The notes beneath the pieces were generated by a model. The model was not told the origin of the DNA. It saw only the letters and a program-made list of their open reading frames with translations, and searched no databases. Position numbers and translations under genes: made by a program. From Liquidambar formosana (taxonomy: Eukaryota; Streptophyta; Magnoliopsida; Saxifragales; Altingiaceae), in assembly GCA_039720395.1 (NCBI GenBank), contig CM077833.1, positions 7,951,036 to 8,015,035 on the forward strand: a stretch of 64,000 nt of DNA. Reading direction: 5' to 3'. Below are positions 22,601 to 35,200 of the stretch, piece after piece. Position 1 is the stretch's first letter. Each line of letters starts with the position of its first letter.

Positions 22601-25600
22601 CTTCTTAAGATTTAGAGGATAAAATTTACAAGGATGTTCCTCAAAGTTTGAGTGGTCCACAACTAGTGGGAAGGTATGTAATTTAAGAAAGGCCTTGTAT
22701 GGGTTGAAACAATCTCTTCGCGCATGTTCTAAAAGATTTACCTGACAGGCCATAGCCACCGATTTAACTGCATTGTTGAACCTCACAAACCATTCATGAG
22801 GCAACTGTTTCAAATCATGTAGAGCGTCTCTTAATTTATAGACTTGATTTTCATTTCCTTCATGTTTCAATCCTCGTAGCATCATCATATACACCTCCCT
22901 AGTGGGCATCATCATATACACCTCCACTATTATATTCCCATAAAGAAATTGCATTCTTTGCATTCAAATGATGCAAAGAATTCCGGATTTGGTGTAGGTT
23001 TGGAAAAAACTTGCAACTTGCTCGTTTACAAGAGGATCGTGACATGTAGCGTAAAAACCCATCCAACGACTTGAACAACACCAACTTAGAAAGTATCGTT
23101 TTGTTCCTCAAGACAAACGTTAACAGCGTGAACTTGGGGTTTCAATCTCGTCCACGTAAAACGATGCATTGGATGCTAATGAGGTGTGCGCCTATTGGAG
23201 AGAAATAGCACCAACGATGAGAACCAGGTGGCGAGTAGGCAAATGCATATAGTGGAAGGTGGATCTTGCCATCCATTGATGCCAAGAAGGGTGGCCCTAT
23301 GGGAAAGAGTTGTCATTAGTGGCAAGTGGGCAAATGCATATAGTGGAAGGTGATCTTGCCTTCTAATGGATGTCGAAGAGGGGTGGGTTGACGGGAAAAA
23401 GATGGCACTAACGATAAGCACCAAATTGCAAATGAGAAAATGTGTATAATAGAAGGTCATCTCACCCTCCTCCTTATCCGATGATCTCGACAACAAGCAA
23501 CGATCTTGGTAGCATTCAATGTTGAGATAGAGGATAGAACAGATCTGTTCAAGCAGGAAAAGAGATCGTTTTTTGTTTTGATGCAAAATAATGAGTTTTT
23601 CATGGACGGCTGTTAATGTTTGTGTTGAGGAACAAACAACACTTAGTGCAGTCGTTTTGCTAAGTTGAATTACCTTCAGCCATGGAATGAGGTTTTGGAC
23701 TACGTGTCATGATCCTATTTCACACCAGAAATTTGTAGGCTTTTTGCAAACCATCACCAAATCCAGACTCGATGCAAAGGCCATGACATATTTGCAACCA
23801 GTCAGTGAAATACTTGAATTGAATTCATTTTAGGCACAAGTGCAAATGTCTCATGATAATCAAACCAATAAACTTGAGTAAATCTTTTGTCCACTAGTCT
23901 AGCTTTGTATTAGTCAACTAAACCATCTATGTTATGTTTTTTTTTTTTTAATTTGTAATTTTTTATAAAAAGAAAATAAATTGGTTAATCACAAAAAGAA
24001 AACATAAGAATGAGGCAGAGAATTCCTCCAAAGGAATATACAAGCCTAAGCGAACCGAAATATTCTACAAACCACCAAAAATTGTTCAAAAAACTTAAAA
24101 TCAAAAAGTCATCTTTAAGGAGGGAAAAAATGCCCCCTAAAAGGCTACAAGAATAAGGCACCCCTCTTAGCAAGCATGTTAACCCACTTACAACCATGGC
24201 CTTAAATATCGAGGATATCAGCAATATATCGCCAATGTATCGTCGTATTGGTGCTCACCGATACGATTTCCTCCTTTCATTTCATTTCAGCAAGTCATCA
24301 GAAGATATTGTCGATATATCGGTTAATATCAACAATATATATCGATAATATCGGATATATCAATCGATATATCCTCCTTTGTTGGTGCAAATTTTGCGAA
24401 TTTTTTTAGCAAATTTAAAGAAGAGAAGGAATAAGAAGAAGAAGAAAAAGAAGAGAAGGAGAAGGTGGCGGTTTGCTGTCGCCTTGTCACTGTCGAAGAA
24501 GAAATTGCCCTAACATACCTGGTATTCTTGCTGTCTTCCTCACTGATATTGTTGTTGTCGTCATTATGGGGCTCCTAGCCACCATCGTCATACCTAGTTT
24601 GGTGCTATTACGGCCATCGTCTTGGCCTTTCGGTGTCATCATCAAACTCCCCTCCCCATGGAAGCCTCTTGACGCGCCTCTATTTGGAGCCTTATTTCTA
24701 ATTTTTTTAATTTTGTTTGCTAAGCCCAAATCGTGATTAATTCCTTATAATTTTACACAATTTTGCTTTATAACCCTTTTAAAAGGGAAAACAAACCTTT
24801 TTATTACTTTAAAAACCTACTTTTTACATATTTTCGTAAATGTAACCCATAATTCTTTTTAACTTTACTTTCTTACCCCTTCCCCCCCCCCTTTTTTTTT
24901 CTAAAAACTCTACCTTCTTACCTTTAGATTTGTAACCTTTTTACAAGAGCTCCACTCTATCTTATCGTATTAACTTAAAAAAAAATAATAAAAAAAAGCT
25001 CCACCCATTTTTTATATTTATAATGTAATTATATATGCACACACATATATATATATATGTACGTTTTACTATGCTTAGTATTTCACATAATTTAAAATAT
25101 AATTTCAAACTAATGGCCTTTGGTCTAGTGGCACTCTATATTAAAATGTTGCAAAGATCTATTTCAGTGTTATATAACATTTAAGTGTTGAATTTGCAAA
25201 AATTTCTATTATTTATTTACTTAGCACGGTATATTTTTTATACCCTACACAACACATACTTGTATTATATATATTTAAATTGTAATATTTTGATTCTAAA
25301 TTGTTTATTAGACTCTAAATTAGTGTTTTCCAAAGTTTTAATGAAAATATCCATGTTTAACTAATAATATCTGTCATATCTCTAAATCGATATTGATAAT
25401 CTCGATATATCCGATATATCCGTTTTTTGAGACCCTCGATATATCCATCGATACCAATATTTAAGTCCTTGCTTACAACCCGTAGGTTTCTTTCCTTTGG
25501 GTAAAGAACCTATCTCCCAATTACCAATTTTTCCAAGAACATGCCTTTCTTATAAGATAGGTTCTTTCCATTGAGACATGTAAATTAATCTTTAACGCCG

Positions 25601-28600
25601 ATGGTAGGGAAACAGAAGAAAAAAGACAAGGCAATAACAAAACGCCCATGCGCACACGCGCCCAAGAGAAGGGGGGGGGGGGGCCTATTTCTAGACCCAT
25701 GTTTGCTAATCCACAGTTCCACACCATAATGTGGCTTATTATCACATCCCATTCTTAATATCTTTGTATGAGGATCCCTTGGTCCTAGGCTTTCCACCAT
25801 AAGTATATATATAAATCTGGAATAATGAAGTGCCTCCTAAAGTATTAGCTGTGATTTGGGTGATTTGGTAGGAAATAAATGAAAAAAGCTTCCAAGATAA
25901 AAAGGTTGAGGTTAGGGATTTGTGGGACAAAGTTCAGTTTCTAGCTTCTTTGTGGTTTTCAATGAGTGTTGTCGATTACTGAGGAGTTTAAGAGTCGCTT
26001 TTTGGTAGATTCAGAGAGATTGGAAAGCTAATGCTTTCTCGCAAAGAGCTAAACATAAGTTGAATGCTTTTTGGTAGCATCCTCCTATAAGCTTGGTAAA
26101 GTTGAATTTTGATGGATGTTCATTGAGAAATCCTAGTGTTATTGGGGTGGGTGAGATCTTCAAAGATCATGATGGGATTTGATTTTCTACTATTCTAAAC
26201 CTAAAGGAAGAAGGGATGTTAGAAAAGTTACTTGACGCTAGAATGCCTTCAAGAAGCTTATTTGTTGGGTTTAGAATTTTCTTGTTGAAAGAGATTCTTC
26301 TACAATTGTGGGATAGGTTAGAGAAAAGAAAAGGGGAGTGTCGGTGTAACACCCTGCCCCCACCACTGACATGATATTGTCCGCTTTGGGTTACCCCTTA
26401 TGGCTTTAAAACGCATCATACTAGTTGGGGAGCTAAGTCTACATATATAGCGCAGTCACTTTTTCTAGCCAGGCAATATGAGATCCCAAGGGTATTACAT
26501 TTATCCCCCCATAGGACCCACACGTCCTCATTAGGTCAATGGTTCCGACCACACCATTGCCACCGCCCAAAGCCATCGTCTGCTAGGCCGAATGCTCTAA
26601 GGGTGCATAATCTGTCCTAGCATGGCCCACAGACTACAAGGTAATTTAGCTTTGAAACCATCTATAACACCTCGCCCCCACCACTAGCATCACGATGTCT
26701 GCTTTTAGTTACCCCTCATGTCTTTAAAGCGCACCATACTATTCAAGGAGCGAAGTCTACATATATAGCGCAATTAGTTTTTCTAGCCAGACGATATGGG
26801 ATCCCAAGGTATTACATTGCTTTAAAACGCGTTATACTAGTTAGGGAGTGAAGTCTACAAATATAGCGCAATCACTTTCTAGTCAGGTGACATGGGATGC
26901 CTGGGTATTACATTGTCCTCCCATAGATCCACACATCCTCGTGGGGTCAATGGTTCCCACAACGCCGCTGCCACCGCCCAAAGCCACAGTTCGCCGAGCT
27001 AGATGCACGAAGGGTCCCAGCGTGCCCACACACCGCAAGGCAACTGCATCTATGATACCATTTTTAACACTTCGCCCCCACCATTGGCATGATATTGTCC
27101 GCTTTGGGTTACCCCTCATGGATGCTAGCTGCGAAGTGAAGTCTACGTATATAGCGAAGTCACTTTTTCAAGCCAGGTGATGTGGGATCCCAGGGTATTA
27201 CAATCGAAGATACGATCATTTTATGTATAAGATTATCAAGAGATAGAAAGTTATGAATGTCTCCACTTATTGGAATCCAGGGCTGCAAGTAATGAGGCAA
27301 ACTTTCTAGCTAAACAAATAGCAATTACAGGGGATCATTAAAGAGGGCATTTCTACCCACATCCAAACCCCAACATCCAAAAAAAAAAAAAAAAATTTGC
27401 TTTTTTGTTGTCTCAAAGGCTTTCCTTTTGTGGAGTTTTGCTTCTTTGGGGGAATTTTTTTTTTTTTCCATTTTTTTGTTTGTATCTATGATAGGGTGTG
27501 TTTTACTACTCTAGATTTCTAGGGATTCATTCTTCTTCTGTTTTTTTTCTTTTTTTCCTTTTTCTTTTTTTCCTAGATGAAGTAAATATGTATTAAACAC
27601 AAAAGGGCAAAGCCCAAGTACATAAAATATATACAGGAGCAAGCTAAAGAGACAAAAGCTATAGCTTAAGGGAATCTATAAAGTGAACAAAAGAGAAGTT
27701 ACGCTCATTAGAGAGACTACAAAACCACCAAAAAAGATTCCTAGCGAAGAGAGATTTAAGATCTAAAATAGAAGATTCTTTATCTTCAAAACTTCTAGCA
27801 TTTCTCTCTAAAGACTCCAAAAAATAGCATGGGGAGCCATGTTCGAAATGGTGTTAGCTTCCCTGCGCACCACCTTACTCAACCAATTGGTAATAAGGTC
27901 ATGAGTTGAGAAGGGCAAGACCCAATGAATCCCGAATAGAGTAAAGTGAGTGCCCAAAGACTCCAAGCCACTTGAAAAAGAACAAAAATATGATTAACCG
28001 TTTCCGCCTCTTTTTAAGTAACCTGCTTGTCCACCTTTTGATTATGTTATAGTTTCTGTCTTAATAACAATGATTGTTTCCTATCATCAAATAACAAAAG
28101 ATCTACAGCCTATTCCAACATCATTGATTGATCCTAATCCCCAATAAATTTTACATCAAAATAAACAAAGCCCGAATGCCCAATTTTATAAAAATCCTCA
28201 TCAGTTCAGACTGAAACTAGAGGCATGTAAAAATACCGTATGATCTTACATAGAAAATCTCTCCCATGGACCAAAATATCATTAATATCAGCAATATATC
28301 GCTAATATATCGTTGTATCAAAGGGTTTCAATATGATATTTGACTTCTAAATCTTTTTCGCATAATATCGTTCAAAATATCGCGATATTTTGAGAATATC
28401 ACAATATTTCGAAAATATTTAAGACACCTGTCATTTTATCTCACTGTTTCAACGATATTTCCTTGGAATATTGTCGATATTTTCTCGATAAATCGATTAA
28501 ATTGAGGAAATACCGAATCTAATGCTTGTCGGAAAAATACCACATCTTGGTTGATTATAAACTTTGACATTGCTTCATATACCTGTTTGGGCCCTCCCCT

Positions 28601-29252
28601 TATCAAGCTTAGGCATTTAGGTTGGAAATTTAGCATCGCATTGGGCCGTTTTTGTTCATGAGCCCATCTTTGTGGTCCACGTGAATACGTGATAGACCCG
28701 TTTCTATCTTATTAGGCCTGCACGTGAGGGGGAGTGTTGGAAAAATACCAGATCCCACATTGGCTGATTATAAACTTTGACATTGCTTCATATACCTATT
28801 TAGGCCCTCCACTTATCAATTTTAAACTTTTAGGTTGGAAACTTAACAATGCTTCTATGCTTTTTTCCCAGCCATGAAACCCTGTAAAAAGTAGTTGTTA
28901 CAGCAACTTTAAGGCCCTCAAGCATTCACGTGAAGTCTGCAATGTTCAACAGCAACTATTGACTTTTTGTGCTCCCTTTTCCATGATTTAAGAATTAAGG
29001 GGAATTACATTTTTTACTTTACAGCTCTTCTGCAGGCTGCCCCTTCTTTCTTTTTCTATTCTTTTTTATTTTTTTAAATTTCTCATCCATTTAAGTTAAC
29101 CCTTGAGTTTTATTTATCTTTTCAACTTGGCAACAACCCTTTCATATAAATTTAAGACTTATATATGCCCTTATGGAATGGAATAAATGCAACCTGTAAA
29201 TTACATAAAATAGATTAATCATACATCTAATATTAAGTTATCAACTATGAAG

Positions 29253-29295
<43 letters not shown>

Positions 29296-32200
29296 TATAT
29301 ATTCTCTCCTTGTTCAAAAAGAATCAAATTGCATTGGGAAAGAATCAGTCAATAGAAAGAAAAAAAATGGACATTTTACCTGGCATGGGATATAAAGGAT
29401 TCTTTGAGTGCCACGTTGGTATGAAGTTAGATGCCGTTCAGCAAGACTAGTTGTGATATGGCGGAAATTGGCAACATCATCTACCAAATTAGATTTCTCC
29501 AACCTTTGACCAATACCATGAACCATAAATACCACATGTTGAACAGGAACCTAGACCAACAATACAAGGTTAAGCTGTGTTAAGATCTACAAAATCAATG
29601 TCATATGAAATAGAAACTTATTACAGTCAATTATAAAACCAGTCATAACTCACAACTGAAGGGTTGGGAGAAAATTATGAAACTTCTTTAAAATACAAAA
29701 ATTACAGCAAGAGAAAGAAAACTTGAAAACTTGAAAACTTGAACAAGATGCAGCGATATACTCAGGCAACCTTCAGTTTACACAAATTCTATATCATAAT
29801 TGCTCAAGCTAAACTGTTGAAGAACCAAAAAAAAAAAAGACTCAGGTTTATTGGGAGTGAAGCGTGTGCGCTTCTACCCTCGAGTCCTTTAGAGGGCCTT
29901 TTCTTCCTCTGTGTTTGGTAGAGTAGTTATACTTTTACAAGATTTACTTGGAGTATTGAATAATAAAACTAAACGGACAAATATTTAAATCCTATGTTCT
30001 TTCGCATCTTTGAAGTTTTTTATTTCATTTTCCAATGATTTTTTTTTTTTTTTTCTCTTTACTAGGTTCTTCTCTTCCAATTCACATAACAAGAAACAAA
30101 AAACAAAGGGAATAAATAAAATAAATTATATTACAAACAGAAAAATAAATCCACTAATAACTTCTAATATTCATATTTATAAGCAGCCAAATAGAAAATG
30201 TAAAATTAAATAGCAAGTAGCCCAAACTCCCATGTTTTCAAATGCATACATTATTATATCAATGTTGTATACTTGTATGTTGTTTTATTTTTCAAATCAA
30301 AGGCTCCAAAGGGCAAGAGGAAGGCCCAAAACAACATGGTTGGAGGTGGTCAGAAAGGACATGTGTGATATGAATTTAATGGAAGATATGGCCCTTGATA
30401 CAGCTGAATGGTGAGAAAAGATTCATATAGCGAACCCCATGTGGTTGGGATTAAGGCCTTGTTGAGTTGAGTTGAGTTGAGTATTGAGTTCAAATAAAAA
30501 TATTGTAGCTCTTAGTGATGTGGCACATTTAGCTTCCGTATCATTCTAAGTAACTATTGTCAATTTTATATTGTTTCTAGAAGCTTTTGAGATGTAACTA
30601 ACAGATTCTTTAAGTAGTTGGAGTTAGTTAAATAGATTCTACAGTTAGTTGAGGTTAGTTAGAACTTAGAAGTTGTTAGCAGTGGTCACAGTTAGTTACA
30701 AGTTTGTTACTTGGTTAGATTCTTATAATAGGATTTGCTATACCTATTAGAGTAGTTTTTTGGATATATCTATAATAACCTGATTTGTGAAACATTATTT
30801 TATTATTATTTTCGTAATACCTCGAATATTTATTGGTTTAAATTTTAAGTGTATATTCGGTGGAATTGTGAACAAGATGATAGTTTAATATTTTATATAA
30901 AGAATGAAGATGAGGTTAGGTGGATGTTGGGAATCCTTGCAATGAAATTGCTTTCGGCGGAGATGATTGGAAATGATTGGAAATGGCATGGGATTGTAAT
31001 AGAATAATATTATGTATATATTTTATATGTAAGTGGATGATGTTAGGTGAGGGAAGATTGCTTTCAGTGGAAAGAAGAAGCAAGAAGAAGTAGCTGGTTA
31101 GGTGTGGAATAAAAATGGAAAAGAATTGTGAATGGAGTGATATGCAAAGTGGAGAGAAAAGAAATAAAAAGAGAAGGATAGAAGAGAAGGAGAGAAAGAA
31201 AGAAATAAAGGCAGGGAGAAGCCGAGAGAGGCAGTGGGCCGACGGTCACTGGTCGGAGCATAGGAGCTCCAATCCTACACCTGTCAATATGGATTTTATA
31301 TTTATTGAGCCGATCTACACGTCTACAGTTGTGGTTCTTCATTTTATTCACTCATCTTTTAGGTAGGGGTTTTAATTCTTGTTCAATAAGTGATGCTTAT
31401 TTTGATGCTATTATTATGATGTGAGGAATTATGATGGTTGATTTTATTGATCGTTGGATTATATTTGAGGTATAAGATTTGGAATTCGTATTATTTGATT
31501 TATATATTTTGAATATAATTGCGTGTATTGCATGTGGAATTTGAAACATTATTTATTGTATAGGAATTGAATTTCCTACTAGGTTGTTGTTTCACTCATC
31601 CCTATATATTTTCAGGTTCATCATGGTTGAAGGCACGTAGTAGAACTGGGGTCGAGATTTGGAGAGATATTTCTGTACATTTATTTTTACTTAAAGCTGA
31701 TGTAATTTTATTTAATTGGTTGCCCAATGTATATTGATGATGATTTTAGGTTAACCATCACTACCCGTAGCTGCGCAATATTCTATATTTTCAAAGGGAA
31801 TTCATTTTTGAAAAAGTTTTATTTGTACAGAGCTCATAAAAATTGAACATGTTTATTGTATATGATTTTTGGGGCGTTACAATTTTGCATGAATAATCCT
31901 ATATGTGCACCCTTATTGTGAGCCCATGCACCCATTTTCTTTGGTTAACAACTCACCTGCTCTTCTAAGTCTACAGATACAACCAATGCATGACACCTGC
32001 CTATGCTACCCTCTTAGCATCTGCCATCCTAAACTCATTACCCCATCTTCAACTTTATTTCCCTTCATCCTTTATATATGCATACTTCCCATGCATGGAT
32101 AGAGAGACCAAAAGAGTGAGAAGGATAGAAAGGGAGCCCATGGGAGCTCCTTTGAGCTGCTACTTCAGGTGAGTTTCTAAACATTTGCTAATAGTTGTGT

Positions 32201-35200
32201 GTGTGTGTGTGAGTATATATATATATATACGGGGAGGGATCCGTTTACACTTGGTGTAAAACTTTTTTACTCTTACACCCCTCAATAACGTTTTGTAGGA
32301 TTGATATTTTTCAAAATCAACCGTTAGATTGGATACTACTCTCATAAAGATCATGCATGCCAAATTTTACTTTGATTGGAGATTAAGAACTATTCCATCA
32401 GTAATGCGGCCATGAGATGCCCTGGTGATACTCCTTTCTTTGCAAGGAATCGAGGTCAAGGCAATCTGATATTTGCATCTTCAATCAGGAATCAAGTCGA
32501 GAGAAGCATTTTTGGTGAAGAAAGCAAGCATACCATCGTAGAGAACTCAAGCAGGACCAAGATCCAAATTTGAATTGGTTCCTAGTCTTGGTCAGAGACC
32601 ACTGTGTTCACGCCGGCGGCCCAACAAAGAGGTGGAGTAGTGGTATCTTTCTTTCCATTACAAACGACACACTTTGCCTGTTGGACCCTTTCTCTCAGAA
32701 GAATCACAGGACTAAAGTCTCATTCAATCATCCATTTTGGGGTGTAAAATTTGGTGTGCATGATCTTCATGAGAGCAGTATCCAATCCAACGATTGATTT
32801 TGAAAAATATCAATCCTACAAAAAATTATTGAGGTGTGTAAGAGTAAAAAGTTTTATAGCGAGTGTAAACAGATCCCTCCCTATACGTAAATATACATAT
32901 ATATGTACAAATATAGATATACATATATATATATATGTATATCTATATATATGGATATATATATATGTATATACATACATATATCTATATATATGGATAT
33001 ATATATATGTATATACATACATATATCTATATATATATATATACATATTGTGCATATGTCGTTATATATGTATATGTACACATAATGCTTCCATTTTTAA
33101 GATTAGCGCTTTGTTGTTGTCCTATAGGGGAGATATATGCACAATGTATATGTGTATACACACACGCGCGCATGCAATACATCCGGATACATAGGACGTA
33201 GTTTATACGTATTTTTTCCTAGTTTGGGTTAGCATGGATGACCCCACACCATGTTTCAAGGTCAAAGGACTAATTGTAGCATCGGATTTGAAGATTTGTG
33301 ACCATAACTTGAAGTTTTGTAAAAATGTCAAATTTTCGGGTCATGGAACCTAAGACTTTGAGCCCCAAAACCCAAGACTAATTGTAGTACAATGATGCAG
33401 AAATGCAACAAAAATGCATTCCTAATGCATTAAAATCGAGCAATCTTTCATTAAGAGATGGAAATCTTCATTACAAGACCAAATATGGTTGTTTGGATGA
33501 AAAGAGAGCGAGAAAATGCTCTAGTACAGAGAACAATCTGTTTCTGGAAAGAAATTTCATAAAACTGCTCTAACTACTACTAGTAGCTCTATGTATACTA
33601 GTTTAACCAAGGTTTAACTAACTTCAAGCTAACAGTCTTGTAACTAACTCTAACTGCTTCTAACAGATATTAAACTAAATATAACTACCTTCTAACTAAT
33701 CTCTAAGAGCAAGGCTACAATGCACTATGGTTACATAAGTAAAATAACAAACAAATGAAATATACTAGTAATTTCTAGTACATGAGTAGTTATATATGTA
33801 TGCGTACACGTGATGCTTCCATTTCTAAGATAAGTGCTTCGTTGATATCCTATAGTGGAGATATATGCACAATGTATACATGTGTATACACACACACACG
33901 CAAGCAATACTTCCAGATACATAGGATGTATTTTATACATATTTTTCTTAGTTTGGGTTGGCATGGATGACCCCACACCATGTTTCGAGGTCAAAGGATT
34001 AATTGTAGCATCAGATTTGAAGATTTGAGACCATAACTTGAAGTTTTGTAAAAATGTCAGATTTTCGGGTCATGGAACCCAAGACTTTGAGCCCCAAAAC
34101 CCGTATGTTTTTATGAAACTTTGCATGAGATATTTATATAAACTTGTAGAGGGCTAGACAAGCTTTCATTTGGCTTTTGAATCACTGAAAATGGTTGAGA
34201 AATGAGTGAGAGAAGTTGGCCAAAACCTCAAACAACCAAACGGGTTTCAGGTGCAACCCGTGCAAGGTGAGGGATGAAGTGGATTGTGATCCAATGTGGG
34301 TGGGCTGACCCACACATATCGTGTTCCCATCCTTTTGAAGACCTTAAGTTGACCCAATGGGCCCCACCTTTGATTGTTTGACTACGTACAGTGGCCCCAT
34401 CTTGTGGGACTAGGGGTAGAGCTACCTTAAGACGCCGGGGGGGGGCGCACGGCCCCCAAAAATTTTAGAAAAATATTACATTTTTCAAGGTTTTATGAAA
34501 AATATAAAAGGTTTTCAAGAAAATTAGCCGTGATGTCCACCAGAAAACATCATTCTGAACAACTTTGTAGAAGAAAATTTTTCCAAAATCTGTCGTTTAA
34601 GTAGACTTTTGGCCATTTATAATCTCTACTTCATTTTTACATAATATTTGATGAAAAATGGCCAAAAAAGTCTATTGAAATGACATATTTTGAAAAAAAT
34701 TTCTTCTACAAAGTTGTTCAAAATGATGTTTTCTAGTAGAAAATGCCATTAGTTTTCATGAAAAGCTTTTATATTTTTCATAAAACCTTAAAAAGTGTAA
34801 ACTAAGTGGGGTGCAAAGGAATTTTTGTGGTGACAATAGCCTCCCCCTTCGTTGAATCATCCAAAACACCTTGGGTGACTTTATTTTCTTTACCTTTGTT
34901 TCCTTCCAACTCCCAGAAGCATCCTCTTTGTTCCCATGCTTTCTCCACCAGTGTCCCGTCGAAGAAATAAGAAACCCTCGCTAGCTTGCTGCCATGACAC
35001 TCTCCAAGCGTTCTCTTGTGATCCCGCCAGTGGCCCCCCCCAACTACAAAATCCTAGCCCCACCCCTACATGGGACCCTTGGTTGACCACTTTGACCATA
35101 GTTTGACCAACTTTGACTTTTGGTTTATTTTCTTGTTTTTCATAAATTCCAAGAAATACAAAATAAATTCCAAAAAAATCATAGAAAATTTCCAAAAAAT

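Larger units (their letters stand above)
22746..25610 (-). pseudogene. Copia RT relic (minus), dispersed by three insertions
   Basis: Read on the minus strand: WKEPIL.ERH..GKIGNW and [11 protein letters not shown] (25610-25482); hAT insertion; KWV (24194-24183); poly-A insertion; [31 protein letters not shown] and MNSIQVF to about 23745; unrelated sequence; then LNAKNA and [20 protein letters not shown] down to 22746. The order is exactly that of the copia RT, so this is one old gene cut apart. Confidence 0.75.

Noticed and set aside
24473..24736. Hydrophobic open frame inside the hAT element as a transposase or membrane protein
   Set aside because: Not conserved in the other copies, overlaps an equally long antisense frame, and has no hAT transposase motifs.
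26848..27180. 110-codon open frame
   Set aside because: Lies entirely within TRIM LTR and internal sequence and is repeated in the adjacent unit.
32751..33201. Tyr/Ile-rich open frames on both strands
   Set aside because: Artefacts of a tata/tatg microsatellite; mirrored frames on both strands show no codon signal.
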